Shown in pieces: positions 8,491-17,021 of a DNA stretch of 64,000 bases. The DNA lies in contig JAIORD010000031.1 in the NCBI GenBank assembly GCA_021108275.1, forward strand, positions 31,615 through 95,614, given 5' to 3'. The DNA comes from Methanococcoides sp. GTDB lineage: Archaea > Halobacteriota > Methanosarcinia > Methanosarcinales > Methanosarcinaceae. Below the pieces are notes generated by a model that worked only from the letters and a program-made list of their open reading frames with translations, was not told where the DNA came from and did not search any database. Each line of letters begins with the position of its first letter. Position 1 is the stretch's first letter. The position numbers and the translations under genes are program-made.

Positions 8491-9300
8491 ATGATAATAG
8501 GTGCATCTTCCTTTGCAGGCGGTCTTAAAGAGCTGGACCAGCATGTCAGATCCGTCGAGTTATATATGCCAAAACTTGGAGTGTATGAAGGAAACTACCT
8601 TCAGAAAGACAGGTTAGAACAGATCCTCGACGAACTGTCCACATGCGATCTTGATACATCCATGCATGCACATTATTTTGCAGACGTTCCAACATATCCA
8701 AAGGCCCTTGTAGTTGATACTGCATCCATGGGACCCATTCACTTCAAGCTGATGGAAGAATGCATAGCCCTTGCAGGAAAGCTCGAAACAAAAGCAGTAG
8801 TCATCCATCCCGGCAGAGTTGGCGATGACAGACAAAGGTCCCTTGACAGAATGACAGACAATCTGAAAAGACTTGCAGCTTTTGCGTCAGAGAACAATGT
8901 CATGTTAGGACTCGAGAACAAAGAGGCAACCGACCCCGGCAATCTCTGTTGTGAAGCTGAGGAACTGCTCAAAGTGGTCAATGAAGTGGATTCTTCGAAC
9001 CTTGGGGTGACATTTGACATCGGTCATGCGAACCTGACCTGCGGCGGAGACCGCGAGAAACTGAACGAGTTCATAAGGACAGTATCAGAACAAGTGATAC
9101 ATGTGCATCTGCATGACAATTACGGAAAATGGACCTCCAATTACGATGGAGATGAGCACATGGCACCCGGAACCGGCACGATCGATTATTCAGTGCTTAA
9201 TTCACTTAAAGGTTACAAAGGGATCTTCAATCTGGAAGTTTTTTCCATCGAAGATGTCCTTGCGGGAAAAGAGATGATCAGAGAACATATCAGCCTTTGA
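8491..9300 (+). CDS. Sugar phosphate isomerase/epimerase-like TIM-barrel protein
   Basis: 269 aa of the AP-endonuclease 2 / xylose isomerase-like TIM barrel family. Metal-binding-type motifs are visible: KAVVIHPG (about 108-115), LGLENKEATD (about 141-150), VTFDIGHANL (about 173-182), VIHVHLHDNYGKW (about 200-212) and FNLEVFS near the end. Their His, Glu and Asp residues form a two- or three-metal site in relatives. The substrate is unknown. It is divergently transcribed from the U32-family gene. Confidence 0.85.
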   Translation: MIIGASSFAGGLKELDQHVRSVELYMPKLGVYEGNYLQKDRLEQILDELSTCDLDTSMHAHYFADVPTYPKALVVDTASMGPIHFKLMEECIALAGKLETKAVVIHPGRVGDDRQRSLDRMTDNLKRLAAFASENNVMLGLENKEATDPGNLCCEAEELLKVVNEVDSSNLGVTFDIGHANLTCGGDREKLNEFIRTVSEQVIHVHLHDNYGKWTSNYDGDEHMAPGTGTIDYSVLNSLKGYKGIFNLEVFSIEDVLAGKEMIREHISL

Positions 9301-9313
9301 CCAACATTTTTAA

Positions 9314-9724
9314 TTATAACCGAAATTCCGGCGGAACGACCAGAACAAGTATTGGTGACATCTGAAGGACCTTCAGTGTCACAGAACCCATTATCTGTTT
9401 AATTCCAGTGTGACCACGAGTTCCTATAACGATCCTGTCGACATTGTGCTTCTTTGCGGTCTTTACGATCATTTCTGCGGCATGGCCATCAACTATCTCC
9501 GATATGATGTTCTGCTCATTACACCCTCTTTTGAGAAGTTCTTCCCTTACGCTATTGATAACGTGCTCAGCGCCATTCTCACGCCACGTTTTCCTCCCAA
9601 GCCCCTTGTCTTCGACCACATGAACGATTATGACCTCAGAATCGTGTTTGCTTGCGATCTGACCTGCAACCATTGCAGCGTTTTCCGAATATCCTGACCC
9701 GTCAGTGGGAAGTAATATTTTCAT
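9314..9724 (-). CDS. Universal stress protein (UspA family)
   Basis: 136 aa, a single Usp domain. It opens with MKILLPTDGSGYSENA and ends with the ATP-binding signature G-2x-G-9x-G-S in GTRGHTGIKQIMGSVT. It is therefore probably of the ATP-binding type. It converges on the TIM-barrel gene with only 13 nt between the stops. Confidence 0.92.
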   Translation of the reverse strand: MKILLPTDGSGYSENAAMVAGQIASKHDSEVIIVHVVEDKGLGRKTWRENGAEHVINSVREELLKRGCNEQNIISEIVDGHAAEMIVKTAKKHNVDRIVIGTRGHTGIKQIMGSVTLKVLQMSPILVLVVPPEFRL

Positions 9725-9882
9725 ATAATTTTTGGTTACTTTTTAAGTGTATTAAAGCTATTGGAGATCGACCTTTAGCAAATTTATTCTAGATTTATTC
9801 AGAAATTGATCAAAAACGAAAAAGACAAAGACAAAAATAGAACATCATAATAAAAATGGAGGAAAGAGGAGCCTTTATCCCT

Positions 9883-10398
9883 TCATCCCCTCTGGACTGT
9901 TTCGAGATGACCTGCCACAATATCATCCAGACCCATTACAACATTTCCATTAGAGATGGTATAAGGAATGTTCTCTTTCGGATATGCCACACATGATCCC
10001 TGTATGCCTTCTCCGTTATTAGCATCAAAGGTAGTTCTGCATGAATCGCAGACAAGCACATCCTTGTCAAGGGAAAAACCAATTGAGCCACATGGCGGAC
10101 AAACGTTCGATCTGACTATTATGTCGTCACCTAGCTTATAGGCCATAACTGCGATCTCACCTGTTTCGGTATTTACCTTGAAATGAGTGTTCACGTTCTC
10201 CTCGATCGCCTGGACAGGGATCGTAACAATATTGCCCGATACTTCCGGATCTATCCACGTTGCTGCAATAGGTTTAACGGCAAATTCCACAACAGGTTCA
10301 ACAGCAGCTTCTGCCTGTGTATCATTTTCAAGACATCCGGGTACGAACGCAACCGCGATCATTATCAACAGTATGGTCCCTATTAATTTTGAATTCAT
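9883..10398 (-). CDS. DUF2318-type iron-sulfur-like lipoprotein
   Basis: 171 aa. The N-terminal signal segment ends in a lipobox-like FVPGC (Cys about residue 22). The C-terminal domain has two CxxC pairs, NVCPPCGSIGF and LVCDSCRTTFD, typical of DUF2318 / FtrD-like proteins, which accompany iron or metal transport and redox systems. It is the last gene of an operon with a MacB-type ATPase and permease, so it may be a partner or substrate-binding component at the outer face of the membrane. Confidence 0.75.
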   Translation of the reverse strand: MNSKLIGTILLIMIAVAFVPGCLENDTQAEAAVEPVVEFAVKPIAATWIDPEVSGNIVTIPVQAIEENVNTHFKVNTETGEIAVMAYKLGDDIIVRSNVCPPCGSIGFSLDKDVLVCDSCRTTFDANNGEGIQGSCVAYPKENIPYTISNGNVVMGLDDIVAGHLETVQRG

Positions 10399-10404
10399 TT
10401 TATA

Positions 10405-11067
10405 TCATTCCTTTATTTTTCCATCTTGTAAGTTGATGATCCTGTCCGACATTCTGGCAAGTTCGTGATTGTGCGTTATCATGACCACTGTCATATCGTC
10501 CTTCAGGGAATTGAGAAGGGAGATTATCCTCTCCCCTGTTTCTTTATCCAGTGCTCCTGTGGGTTCATCCGCAAGCAGTATTTTAGGACTCATGACCAAT
10601 GCCCTTGCGATAGCAACTCTTTGTTGTTCCCCCCCACTGAGCTCAGAGGGTTTATGGTCCAAACGGTGGGAAAGCTCCACTCTTTCAAGGGCATCAAGGG
10701 CTGCACTATGACCTTTATCCCCTGCAAAAACAAGAGGCAAGGCAACATTCTCGTATGCGGTAAGAGAGGGGATCAGATGGAATTGCTGGAACACGAAACC
10801 CACAGTCCTACGCCTATAATCGACCATCTCTTTCCGGGATATTGTAGTGATATCATCCCCGTCTATGAGAATGGACCCGCCTGTGGGTCTGTCCAGCATG
10901 CCTATCAAGTTCATCAGGGTAGTTTTACCGGACCCGGATTGCCCCATGATGGACACAAACTCCCCATTTTCAATGTCCATATCGATGCCATGCAGCACCT
11001 CAACATCATTAGGTCCTATTTTGTAGCTCTTTTTCAATCCACTTGCATGGATCAGTCCGTTAGACAC
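10405..11067 (-). CDS. ABC transporter ATP-binding protein (MacB/LolD type)
   Basis: 220 aa with Walker A GQSGSGKTTL, signature LSGGEQQRVAIARAL and Walker B ILLADEPTGALD. It powers the FtsX-like permease encoded just upstream, with which it overlaps by 8 nt. MacB/LolD-type ATPases drive export or mechanotransmission rather than classical import. The substrate is not evident; the neighbouring DUF2318 lipoprotein suggests metal or redox handling at the cell surface. Confidence 0.92.
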   Translation of the reverse strand: MSNGLIHASGLKKSYKIGPNDVEVLHGIDMDIENGEFVSIMGQSGSGKTTLMNLIGMLDRPTGGSILIDGDDITTISRKEMVDYRRRTVGFVFQQFHLIPSLTAYENVALPLVFAGDKGHSAALDALERVELSHRLDHKPSELSGGEQQRVAIARALVMSPKILLADEPTGALDKETGERIISLLNSLKDDMTVVMITHNHELARMSDRIINLQDGKIKE

Positions 11068-12229
11068 TCCTTAACACCTCCGCAGGATCAATACTCAATG
11101 CCCGTTTTGCCGGGATTATGGATGCGACAATTCCCACCAGCACAGCCATACCGGAGACCAGAGGCAACAGTTCCCACATTGGGAAAGGTTCAGCAAAGCC
11201 CAGTAAAGGGGCAATTAGGTAAGATAGCAAAGTTCCGGTCCCAAATCCAATGCTGCCCCCGATCGTTCCGATCAATGCTCCTTCAAGGAACAACATTGAT
11301 ATGACCTGATGATCGCTTGCGCCAATTGCACGCATGATCCCGATCTCCCTTATCTTTTCGTTCACAGATGCAAGCATGGTAGAGGCAACTGTAAGGGTAC
11401 TTACAAGCAGGGTTATGATAGAGATCGCCATTGCAGACGTTTGAGTATGCTTGATCATGGCCATCTCACTCTGAACGATCTGACTCATTGCCCTGGCTTC
11501 CACGTCAGGCAGGGCGCCTTCTATCTGGAGGCTCATTTCGGACACAGGACAGTCATTACAAAGGGCACGGACATCAATGCTGCTGACCTTCCCCTCTTTA
11601 TCAAGAAGGGTCTGAGAAACAGAGAGGGGCATTATTATGTAGCCGTCTTCCTCCCCACCCGTGCTCTCAACAATACCGACCACTTCAAATTCCATGTCAA
11701 CGCCATTCCCTTCAAGGGTAATGGCCGAGCCAACATCCAAACCCAGTGGTTTTGCTATGTCCGAACCAAGCATCACTTCCGTTCCATTGGGGTCAGATAG
11801 CCATTCCCCATTTACTTTCCACCACGACCTGAGATTTTGTTCCTGCTCCACATCAACCCCCATTACTATGACATTTTCGTGTCCAAGTCCTACAACACCA
11901 TACAAACGAGGTGCCACCACCCCCAGATTCGCACTGTTCTCGATATCATATATTCCGGGAATATCAGACTCCAATATGTAGTTATCACCAGTGGATATCG
12001 ACCCGAGGGATGTCGAACCTGCTATCAAGGGTATCGAATTTGTCTGCGGCCTTACGATGATATTAGCACCGAAATTGTTCGATTCTTCGTAAAGGCTTTC
12101 AGTTGCAGCAGAAAACGTTGTAACAACCGCAACCATAGCGGATGCTGCAACAATGATCCCCAGGACTGCGATCGCAAGTTTAGCTTTCCTGCGGAAAACA
12201 TCTTTTAAAACAACAGAATATAAGCGCAT
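11060..12229 (-). CDS. MacB/FtsX-family ABC permease
   Basis: 389 aa with the MacB layout: one N-terminal membrane helix (about residues 20-42), a large extracytoplasmic core domain (about 45-265), then three C-terminal helices forming the FtsX domain with the motif EIGIMRAIGASDHQV. It is the first gene of the three-gene operon permease-ATPase-DUF2318 lipoprotein. The extracellular part contains a CNDCP motif, a possible redox or metal site. Confidence 0.88.
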   Translation of the reverse strand: MRLYSVVLKDVFRRKAKLAIAVLGIIVAASAMVAVVTTFSAATESLYEESNNFGANIIVRPQTNSIPLIAGSTSLGSISTGDNYILESDIPGIYDIENSANLGVVAPRLYGVVGLGHENVIVMGVDVEQEQNLRSWWKVNGEWLSDPNGTEVMLGSDIAKPLGLDVGSAITLEGNGVDMEFEVVGIVESTGGEEDGYIIMPLSVSQTLLDKEGKVSSIDVRALCNDCPVSEMSLQIEGALPDVEARAMSQIVQSEMAMIKHTQTSAMAISIITLLVSTLTVASTMLASVNEKIREIGIMRAIGASDHQVISMLFLEGALIGTIGGSIGFGTGTLLSYLIAPLLGFAEPFPMWELLPLVSGMAVLVGIVASIIPAKRALSIDPAEVLRSV

Positions 12230-12773
12230 AAAAATATATTGAGAAGATAGCTACATTAATGCAAGTTACGCGGTAAATATGGCCCCTAATTAAAGCTCTC
12301 ACATTTGAGAGAATTATATGATCATGACGATCTTTTTGGATCGAGTCATTTCAACAACAGCACAGCTTTCACCCCTTTTCAGAAATGAGTATTGGATTAA
12401 TATATCCAACTTACTTCTGAAATAATATTATTACAAAAAATAATACATTTACTATTAAATATTTATTTAAAGTAGAAGAAGTATGACCATCTGCAAATGA
12501 TTAGTTCCTTAAAAGAAGGAACATCTGGCAGGTGGCAACATGAAAAACGATGTCTTTTCGCTCCAAAAGAATGCACAGGGCCTAAGAACGAAGCTAGCTG
12601 CATTCTCCCATAGTGTGCTCTTGAAAAGGCCAATAAGATTCATCACACAATCAGCAGGAGACCCCTTGAGTCAGCTGGGAGAGGAATGCGTCACTTTATC
12701 AGCTCTTGTCATGTTCTTATACCTCGTTTACTTCTGTTTAGACGTTACGCATATTACCTATACCGCGTAATAT
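12230..12773. other. AT-rich spacer between the permease and tnpB
   Basis: No convincing gene. It holds the divergent promoter region of the permease and, at 12504-12522, a perfect 7 bp hairpin GTTCCTT-AAAAG-AAGGAAC, which could be a subterminal palindrome of the tnpB element. A 76-codon open frame at 12540-12770 has no recognisable features and is not called. The left end of the element could not be fixed, because the second tnpB copy shares almost nothing upstream of its start codon. Confidence 0.4.
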
Positions 12774-13892
12774 ATGAATGTGGATAGAACCATCAAATTG
12801 AAACTGGACATGTCTGACGAAGGCAAAGAAAATCTCAAGCAAACAGTTGTGCTTTTCAACCAAGTTTTCAACGAGGTTGCTGAATATGGTTTCAACAACC
12901 ATACTCATAGCAAGGTATCTATCCATCATGCTACTTACAAAGACATTCGGAAACGACACCCTGAACTGCCGTCTTCGTTGGTCCAGGGTGCAAGAGACGT
13001 TGCATGCGAAGCTCTCAAAGGCGTTAAATTGAAAAGGCTTCCATCGAGCCATCCACATTCGGCAATTCGTTACAACAAAAGAGTTATCCGTATTGTTTTC
13101 GAACACGGTTTTGCTACTGTTGCATCCATCCACGGCCGAGTAGATATATCTTTCAATATACCTGAATACTACAAACAATACATTGGATGGAAAATTAGGA
13201 GTTCAGCTCTTAATTATAATCACCTGCAGGATGTGTTCTATTTGCACGTAACACTTCGTGTCGAATCTCCTAAACCGGTTGGCAATACTGTTCTTGGTAT
13301 CGACCGAGGGATTGTCAATGTCGCGGTTTGTTCTAATAATGTCTTTTTCAATACGAGCAGCATCAAAAATACAAGAGCTAAATATGCATATCTGAGGAAG
13401 GAACTCCAGTCCAAAGGCACCAAATCTGCTAAACGTCTTCTTAAGAAGATCAGCAGAAAGGAAAGACGGTTTGTGACGGATGTTAACCATTGTATTGCCA
13501 AAGATATTGTCAATATGCCCTTTGATGTGATTGCTCTTGAAGACTTGACTAGCATTCGCGTTCAGAAACGCAGAGGTAAGAACTTTAACAGGAAACTCAA
13601 CAATTGGAGTTTCTATCAACTTGAACAATTTATCCGCTACAAAGCCGAAGCTGTGGCTAAACAAGTTGTTTCGGTTGACCCCAGATATTCCAGTCAAAAA
13701 TGTTCCAAATGTGGACACATTTACAAAGGGAATCGGGATGGAAGTTCTTACCGTTGTCGTAATTGTGGATTTCAGATACATGCTGATCTCAATGCTGCTC
13801 GAAACATAGCTCAGGCAGGTATATCTTGTCTGAGTAAGCTGACTGTCAACCAGCGAAATGTAGGGTTGAAAGTTGCACAAGATGCAACTTAA
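12774..13892 (+). CDS. tnpB: TnpB, RNA-guided endonuclease of IS605/IS1341 type (copy 1)
   Basis: 372 aa. The RuvC-like catalytic triad is intact: D177 (GIDRGIVN), E256 (ALEDLTS) and D338 (IHADLNAARN). The zinc ribbon cysteines C310, C313, C328 and C331 are also present. TnpB proteins cut DNA under guidance of an RNA made from the 3' end of the element and so keep copies in place. It is a close homologue of the copy at 42102-43223 (most residues identical, especially after residue 185). All catalytic residues are kept, so it is probably active. Confidence 0.93.
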   Translation: MNVDRTIKLKLDMSDEGKENLKQTVVLFNQVFNEVAEYGFNNHTHSKVSIHHATYKDIRKRHPELPSSLVQGARDVACEALKGVKLKRLPSSHPHSAIRYNKRVIRIVFEHGFATVASIHGRVDISFNIPEYYKQYIGWKIRSSALNYNHLQDVFYLHVTLRVESPKPVGNTVLGIDRGIVNVAVCSNNVFFNTSSIKNTRAKYAYLRKELQSKGTKSAKRLLKKISRKERRFVTDVNHCIAKDIVNMPFDVIALEDLTSIRVQKRRGKNFNRKLNNWSFYQLEQFIRYKAEAVAKQVVSVDPRYSSQKCSKCGHIYKGNRDGSSYRCRNCGFQIHADLNAARNIAQAGISCLSKLTVNQRNVGLKVAQDAT

Positions 13893-13936
13893 TGATTCAC
13901 TTACAAACCCTTTCCTTCAGGCAGGGGTAGTTGACA
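12774..13936 (+). mobile_element. IS1341-type (IS200/IS605 group) element with tnpB only
   Basis: Contains tnpB but no tnpA, so it would need a transposase elsewhere. The right end carries the block TTACAAACCCT-hairpin-GGGGTAGTTGACA. The same block is at the right end of the second copy (42061-42110), and similarity between the copies stops after TTGACA, so the element end is probably at 13935-13936. The left end is uncertain. Immediately to the right are relics of a broken gene. Confidence 0.7.
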
Positions 13937-13955
13937 CGCAATAATGATGTATATA
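13790..13955 (+). ncRNA. Putative reRNA (omega RNA) of tnpB copy 1
   Basis: In this family the guide RNA overlaps the tnpB 3' end and runs past the element's right end. Here the stop codon is followed by a conserved block with a hairpin at about 13908-13927 (CCCTTTCC...GGCAGGGG), then GTAGTTGAC. The predicted guide would begin at about 13936 (ACGCAATAATGATG...). The structure is also present in copy 2 with different bases, which suggests pairing is preserved. The 5' end is a guess. Confidence 0.4.
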
Positions 13956-14115
13956 TACAGTTCTCTGTCATCGGCATCTTTGTGATCTTGGGTGCAGTGT
14001 TCGCATCTGCATATTTTTTATAAACCGAAAATAAACAAACTCCGGCATTCACCTTTCCCTCAGCACTGCTCGCAATAGCATTACTCGCAACATACAACAG
14101 AAACAGGAAATAATG
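13937..14115 (+). pseudogene. Broken remnants of a membrane/surface protein next to the tnpB element
   Basis: Two fragments follow the element end. The first, entering in frame from the element boundary and stopping at about 14022, encodes FSVIGIFVILGAVFASAYFL, one membrane helix. The second, at about 14030-14113 in another frame, reads KQTPAFTFPSALLAIALLAT followed by YNRNRK and a stop. Short polar motif, hydrophobic helix and basic end make up the layout of the PGF-type sorting tails found on five proteins in this window. Neither has a start codon. Confidence 0.5.
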
Positions 14116-14173
14116 AATTCCCATTAGAATATTATAAATAAGTAAAGCAGAACTATGTATGAGGAGTCAAAAT

Positions 14174-14584
14174 ATGGATTGTCTGTTCTGCGATATAATA
14201 AAGGGAAAAATCCCATCCCACAAGATCTATGAAGACGAGGAGACCTATGCTTTCCTTGACATTAACCCCTGTTCCAGAGGGCATACCGTAGTTGTCCCAA
14301 AAAAGCACTACGACAGCTTTACCGACATGCCAACGGAAGATGCCGGCTCACTTTTTGCCACCGTGAAGATGCTAACAGGGATGTTAGAGGATGCAATGTC
14401 AGCGGACGGCTCGAACGTCGGTCTCAATAACAAGGCTGCTGCCGGTCAGTTAGTGCCACATGTGCATGTCCACATCATTCCGAGAATGGACGGGGATAAT
14501 GGCGGTTCAATGCATTCGATAGTAGCTGTGAGTGGTGCAGGGAACGATCTGGAAGAGTTGGCTGAGAGTTTGAGGGTTGATTGA
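14174..14584 (+). CDS. HIT-family nucleotide hydrolase
   Basis: 136 aa. It starts MDCLFCDIIKGKIPSHKIYE and contains the catalytic histidine triad HVHVHIIPRM near residue 98, characteristic of HINT-like nucleoside phosphoramidate or dinucleotide hydrolases. The start at 14174 is preferred over an in-frame ATG at 14159 because GAGGAG lies about 8 nt before it and family members begin with this CLFCDI segment. It seems to be a single-gene unit. Confidence 0.93.
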   Translation: MDCLFCDIIKGKIPSHKIYEDEETYAFLDINPCSRGHTVVVPKKHYDSFTDMPTEDAGSLFATVKMLTGMLEDAMSADGSNVGLNNKAAAGQLVPHVHVHIIPRMDGDNGGSMHSIVAVSGAGNDLEELAESLRVD

Positions 14585-14805
14585 GGGAGTAATCCTCATT
14601 TTTTTGCTTTTCATTGGACTTATTTTGTTAATTCAAAGACAATTATCTTTCTACTATACTTGTTTCTGTCAAGGCCATCTCTTATTTGATGACCTCGATA
14701 ATTCAATTCACCAGAATACTTCACAGAACCGTTTCCTAATTGTTGGAACAAATGCAGTGATTTGCCATTGTAGTACAAACCACCAAAAAGAATGAAATGT
14801 AGAAC

Positions 14806-15246
14806 ATGAAAAAAGAATACATCCGTGACGGCCGAGCTCCAATACCCAAGTCAGATGTTACCTCCAGGGTAATGAGTGCGAATGTAGGGAAGAACACTAA
14901 GCCTGAACTCATACTTCGAAAGGCATTAAGAGATATCAGCATTCCAGGCTATCGCTTACATTGGAAAAAAGCAGTTGGGCATCCAGATATAGCTTATCCG
15001 GGTAAAAAGATAGCCATATTCGTCAACGGCTGCTACTGGCATAGATGTCCTTTCTGTGACCTCCCCCTCCCAAAGTCCAACATCGAGTTCTGGACGAACA
15101 AGTTCAAGAAGAATATTGAAAGGGATGCAGAGAAGAAACGGAAACTTGAAGAAGATGGATGGAAAGTGCTGGTGTTCTGGGAATGTCAGATAAAAGAAAA
15201 TGTGCAGAATTGTGCTAAAAAAGTAAAAGAACTGTGGGATAAATGA
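14806..15246 (+). CDS. vsr: Vsr-type very short patch repair endonuclease
   Basis: 146 aa, full length. Family landmarks are SRVMSANVGKNTKPELILRKAL, the catalytic HPDIAYPGKKIAIFVNGCYW segment, and the zinc site HRCPFCD. Vsr nicks beside T:G mismatches that arise when 5-methylcytosine deaminates. It converges on the C5-methyltransferase gene with 34 nt between the stops, which matches its role of repairing that enzyme's mutagenic by-products. Confidence 0.93.
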   Translation: MKKEYIRDGRAPIPKSDVTSRVMSANVGKNTKPELILRKALRDISIPGYRLHWKKAVGHPDIAYPGKKIAIFVNGCYWHRCPFCDLPLPKSNIEFWTNKFKKNIERDAEKKRKLEEDGWKVLVFWECQIKENVQNCAKKVKELWDK

Positions 15247-15280
15247 ACATATTTCCCACAATCAATTCAAAAATTCGCCT

Positions 15281-16912
15281 TTACTTCAACTGTTTCACAA
15301 AATGATCACATGCATACAAGCCCGCTACTATCCTAAGCGGCACTTTTTCCCGATTGATTGCTACGTTTCCCCCTGAATTATCCACCATGGCATTCTCATC
15401 AGGGAAATGTGCATCGATGATATCTCGCATCTTCTGCAAAGCCATCTCTGGAGTTATATCCTCAGTTTGACAACTGGAAACATAGGCCTTCTGCAAATCC
15501 ATGGAGGTCGTATCGATTTCATCGAAAGTGCTTTTCACATCATTGATAAGATCATCAAATTTTGGGACCTCGCTTACCAATCCTATAAGATCACATTCTT
15601 CAGGGCTGCACATCGTGGCATTCTTCCCACTACCTTGATGCAATACACAAGACCATTTTATATTTCCACTCTTGAAATCTGAGTTCTTGTTCGTAAGTTC
15701 AACACGGAAGCCCCTTATCTTGATATAAGGGATATGGATTGCAAATTTAGCATCTAGCATCTTATCTTTCTGGTCCTTTAGTTCTATTTTAGTGCCCGTA
15801 AGATCGAACGAAGGTTTAGTGGCTGGCAAAGGTATGAACTCCATAGGAGGTTCAATGTTCTCTTTTTCGAGTATGGCTTTAGCTAGAGCAGATGAAAGTT
15901 TAGCACATACCGCATTGCCCACTAAACGATATTTAGAAGATTCATTACCTGCTTGGAACTGGTATGTGATCGGGAATGACATCATTGAAGCGATTTCCCT
16001 TATCGTGGGCAGTCTATATCCAATGTGTTTTCCATTCTCATCTATCGCTTCAAATATCATTGATTCACGCGTAGATGCAGATCTGGTGGCCATAACCGTC
16101 CTACTTGGCCTATCAAGGTTTTCGGGGAATGACATCTTGCCCATGAAACCATGGTCCTCTTTCATCCTTTTCGCTTTCTTCCACTCGAAATCTGCTACAC
16201 GAGTATCATAAAAATGATCGGTCAGTGAATTGGAAGCTATAGAAAAACCATAGTTTGGATCAGTTATAGTACCCCCATTATCTCCTTCAAGGGGGTTCCC
16301 CAAAGAGTGCATGACCTCTTTCATTGTCAGCCAATCATCTTTATCCTTGCAAGTAGGAACAGGTGCAGGAAATTCGCCACACATGAACCTTTTTCTTGCC
16401 TGGGGTGCACCATAATCTGCTGCATTAAAGACGTTGCTGACCTCCATTTTAAGATCAGGGCCCTCCCCAGGAAGACCTAGTTCCTTCCAAGTATATTTAT
16501 CTTTAATGTACTTGCCTGCATTGGGAACATTTTCCAATATCCAATATTTTAATACGCCGCCCTTTTTGTACTTCTTCCAAGCGACTATACGAAGATACGA
16601 TTCGATCAGCTTTATTCCCAATGTCTTGTCTGCCTTTCCAGCATTATTAGAACCAGAAAAAGAAACACACGGAGGACTTCCTATAATTACATCAACGTCT
16701 GGGATGTGCTCATCTATCTTTTCAGGAGTGTCCAATTCCAAGATATCCATCTTTACAGTATTACAGTCAGGATGGTTCAAATGATGAGTATCGATCGCGG
16801 GTTGCCAGTGGTCAAGAGCAAACACAATATCCAGATCGTTCTGACGGAAACCTTCAGAGAAACCGCCACCCCCACAGAAGAAATCAGCAACCTTTAATTT
16901 CGTTTTTTCCAT
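15281..16912 (-). CDS. DNA (cytosine-5)-methyltransferase
   Basis: 543 aa from the ATG at 16912 (MEKTKLKVADFFCGGGGFSE). An upstream in-frame ATG at 16963 would add 17 unlikely residues. Motif I is DFFCGGGGFSEGF, motif IV is GSPPCVSFSG with catalytic Cys82, motif VI is ENVPN, motif VIII is QARKRF, and motif X is YRLVGNAVCAKLSSA. About 180 residues follow motif X as an extra C-terminal domain of unknown role. It lies downstream of a Sau3AI-type endonuclease gene on the same strand. The partner suggests GATC as the target, methylated on C, but this is inferred. Confidence 0.92.
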   Translation of the reverse strand: MEKTKLKVADFFCGGGGFSEGFRQNDLDIVFALDHWQPAIDTHHLNHPDCNTVKMDILELDTPEKIDEHIPDVDVIIGSPPCVSFSGSNNAGKADKTLGIKLIESYLRIVAWKKYKKGGVLKYWILENVPNAGKYIKDKYTWKELGLPGEGPDLKMEVSNVFNAADYGAPQARKRFMCGEFPAPVPTCKDKDDWLTMKEVMHSLGNPLEGDNGGTITDPNYGFSIASNSLTDHFYDTRVADFEWKKAKRMKEDHGFMGKMSFPENLDRPSRTVMATRSASTRESMIFEAIDENGKHIGYRLPTIREIASMMSFPITYQFQAGNESSKYRLVGNAVCAKLSSALAKAILEKENIEPPMEFIPLPATKPSFDLTGTKIELKDQKDKMLDAKFAIHIPYIKIRGFRVELTNKNSDFKSGNIKWSCVLHQGSGKNATMCSPEECDLIGLVSEVPKFDDLINDVKSTFDEIDTTSMDLQKAYVSSCQTEDITPEMALQKMRDIIDAHFPDENAMVDNSGGNVAINREKVPLRIVAGLYACDHFVKQLK

Positions 16913-17021
16913 GGTAAGTAGAAAGACGATTATTCTTAATATATCTTTTGATCGAAAGGACAAAAACCCTACAAAAATAATTTAGCCCAACATGCTTAGT
17001 AATTATAGATAGAAACTAATT

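Noticed and set aside
10465..11304. Open frame of 279 codons on the plus strand
   Set aside because: Antisense to the MacB-type ATPase and permease; no recognisable domain.
12540..12770. Possible 76-codon gene upstream of tnpB copy 1
   Set aside because: No ribosome site, no family resemblance and not present upstream of copy 2; it could have been a tnpA relic but shows none of its motifs (no HUH or Tyr motif).
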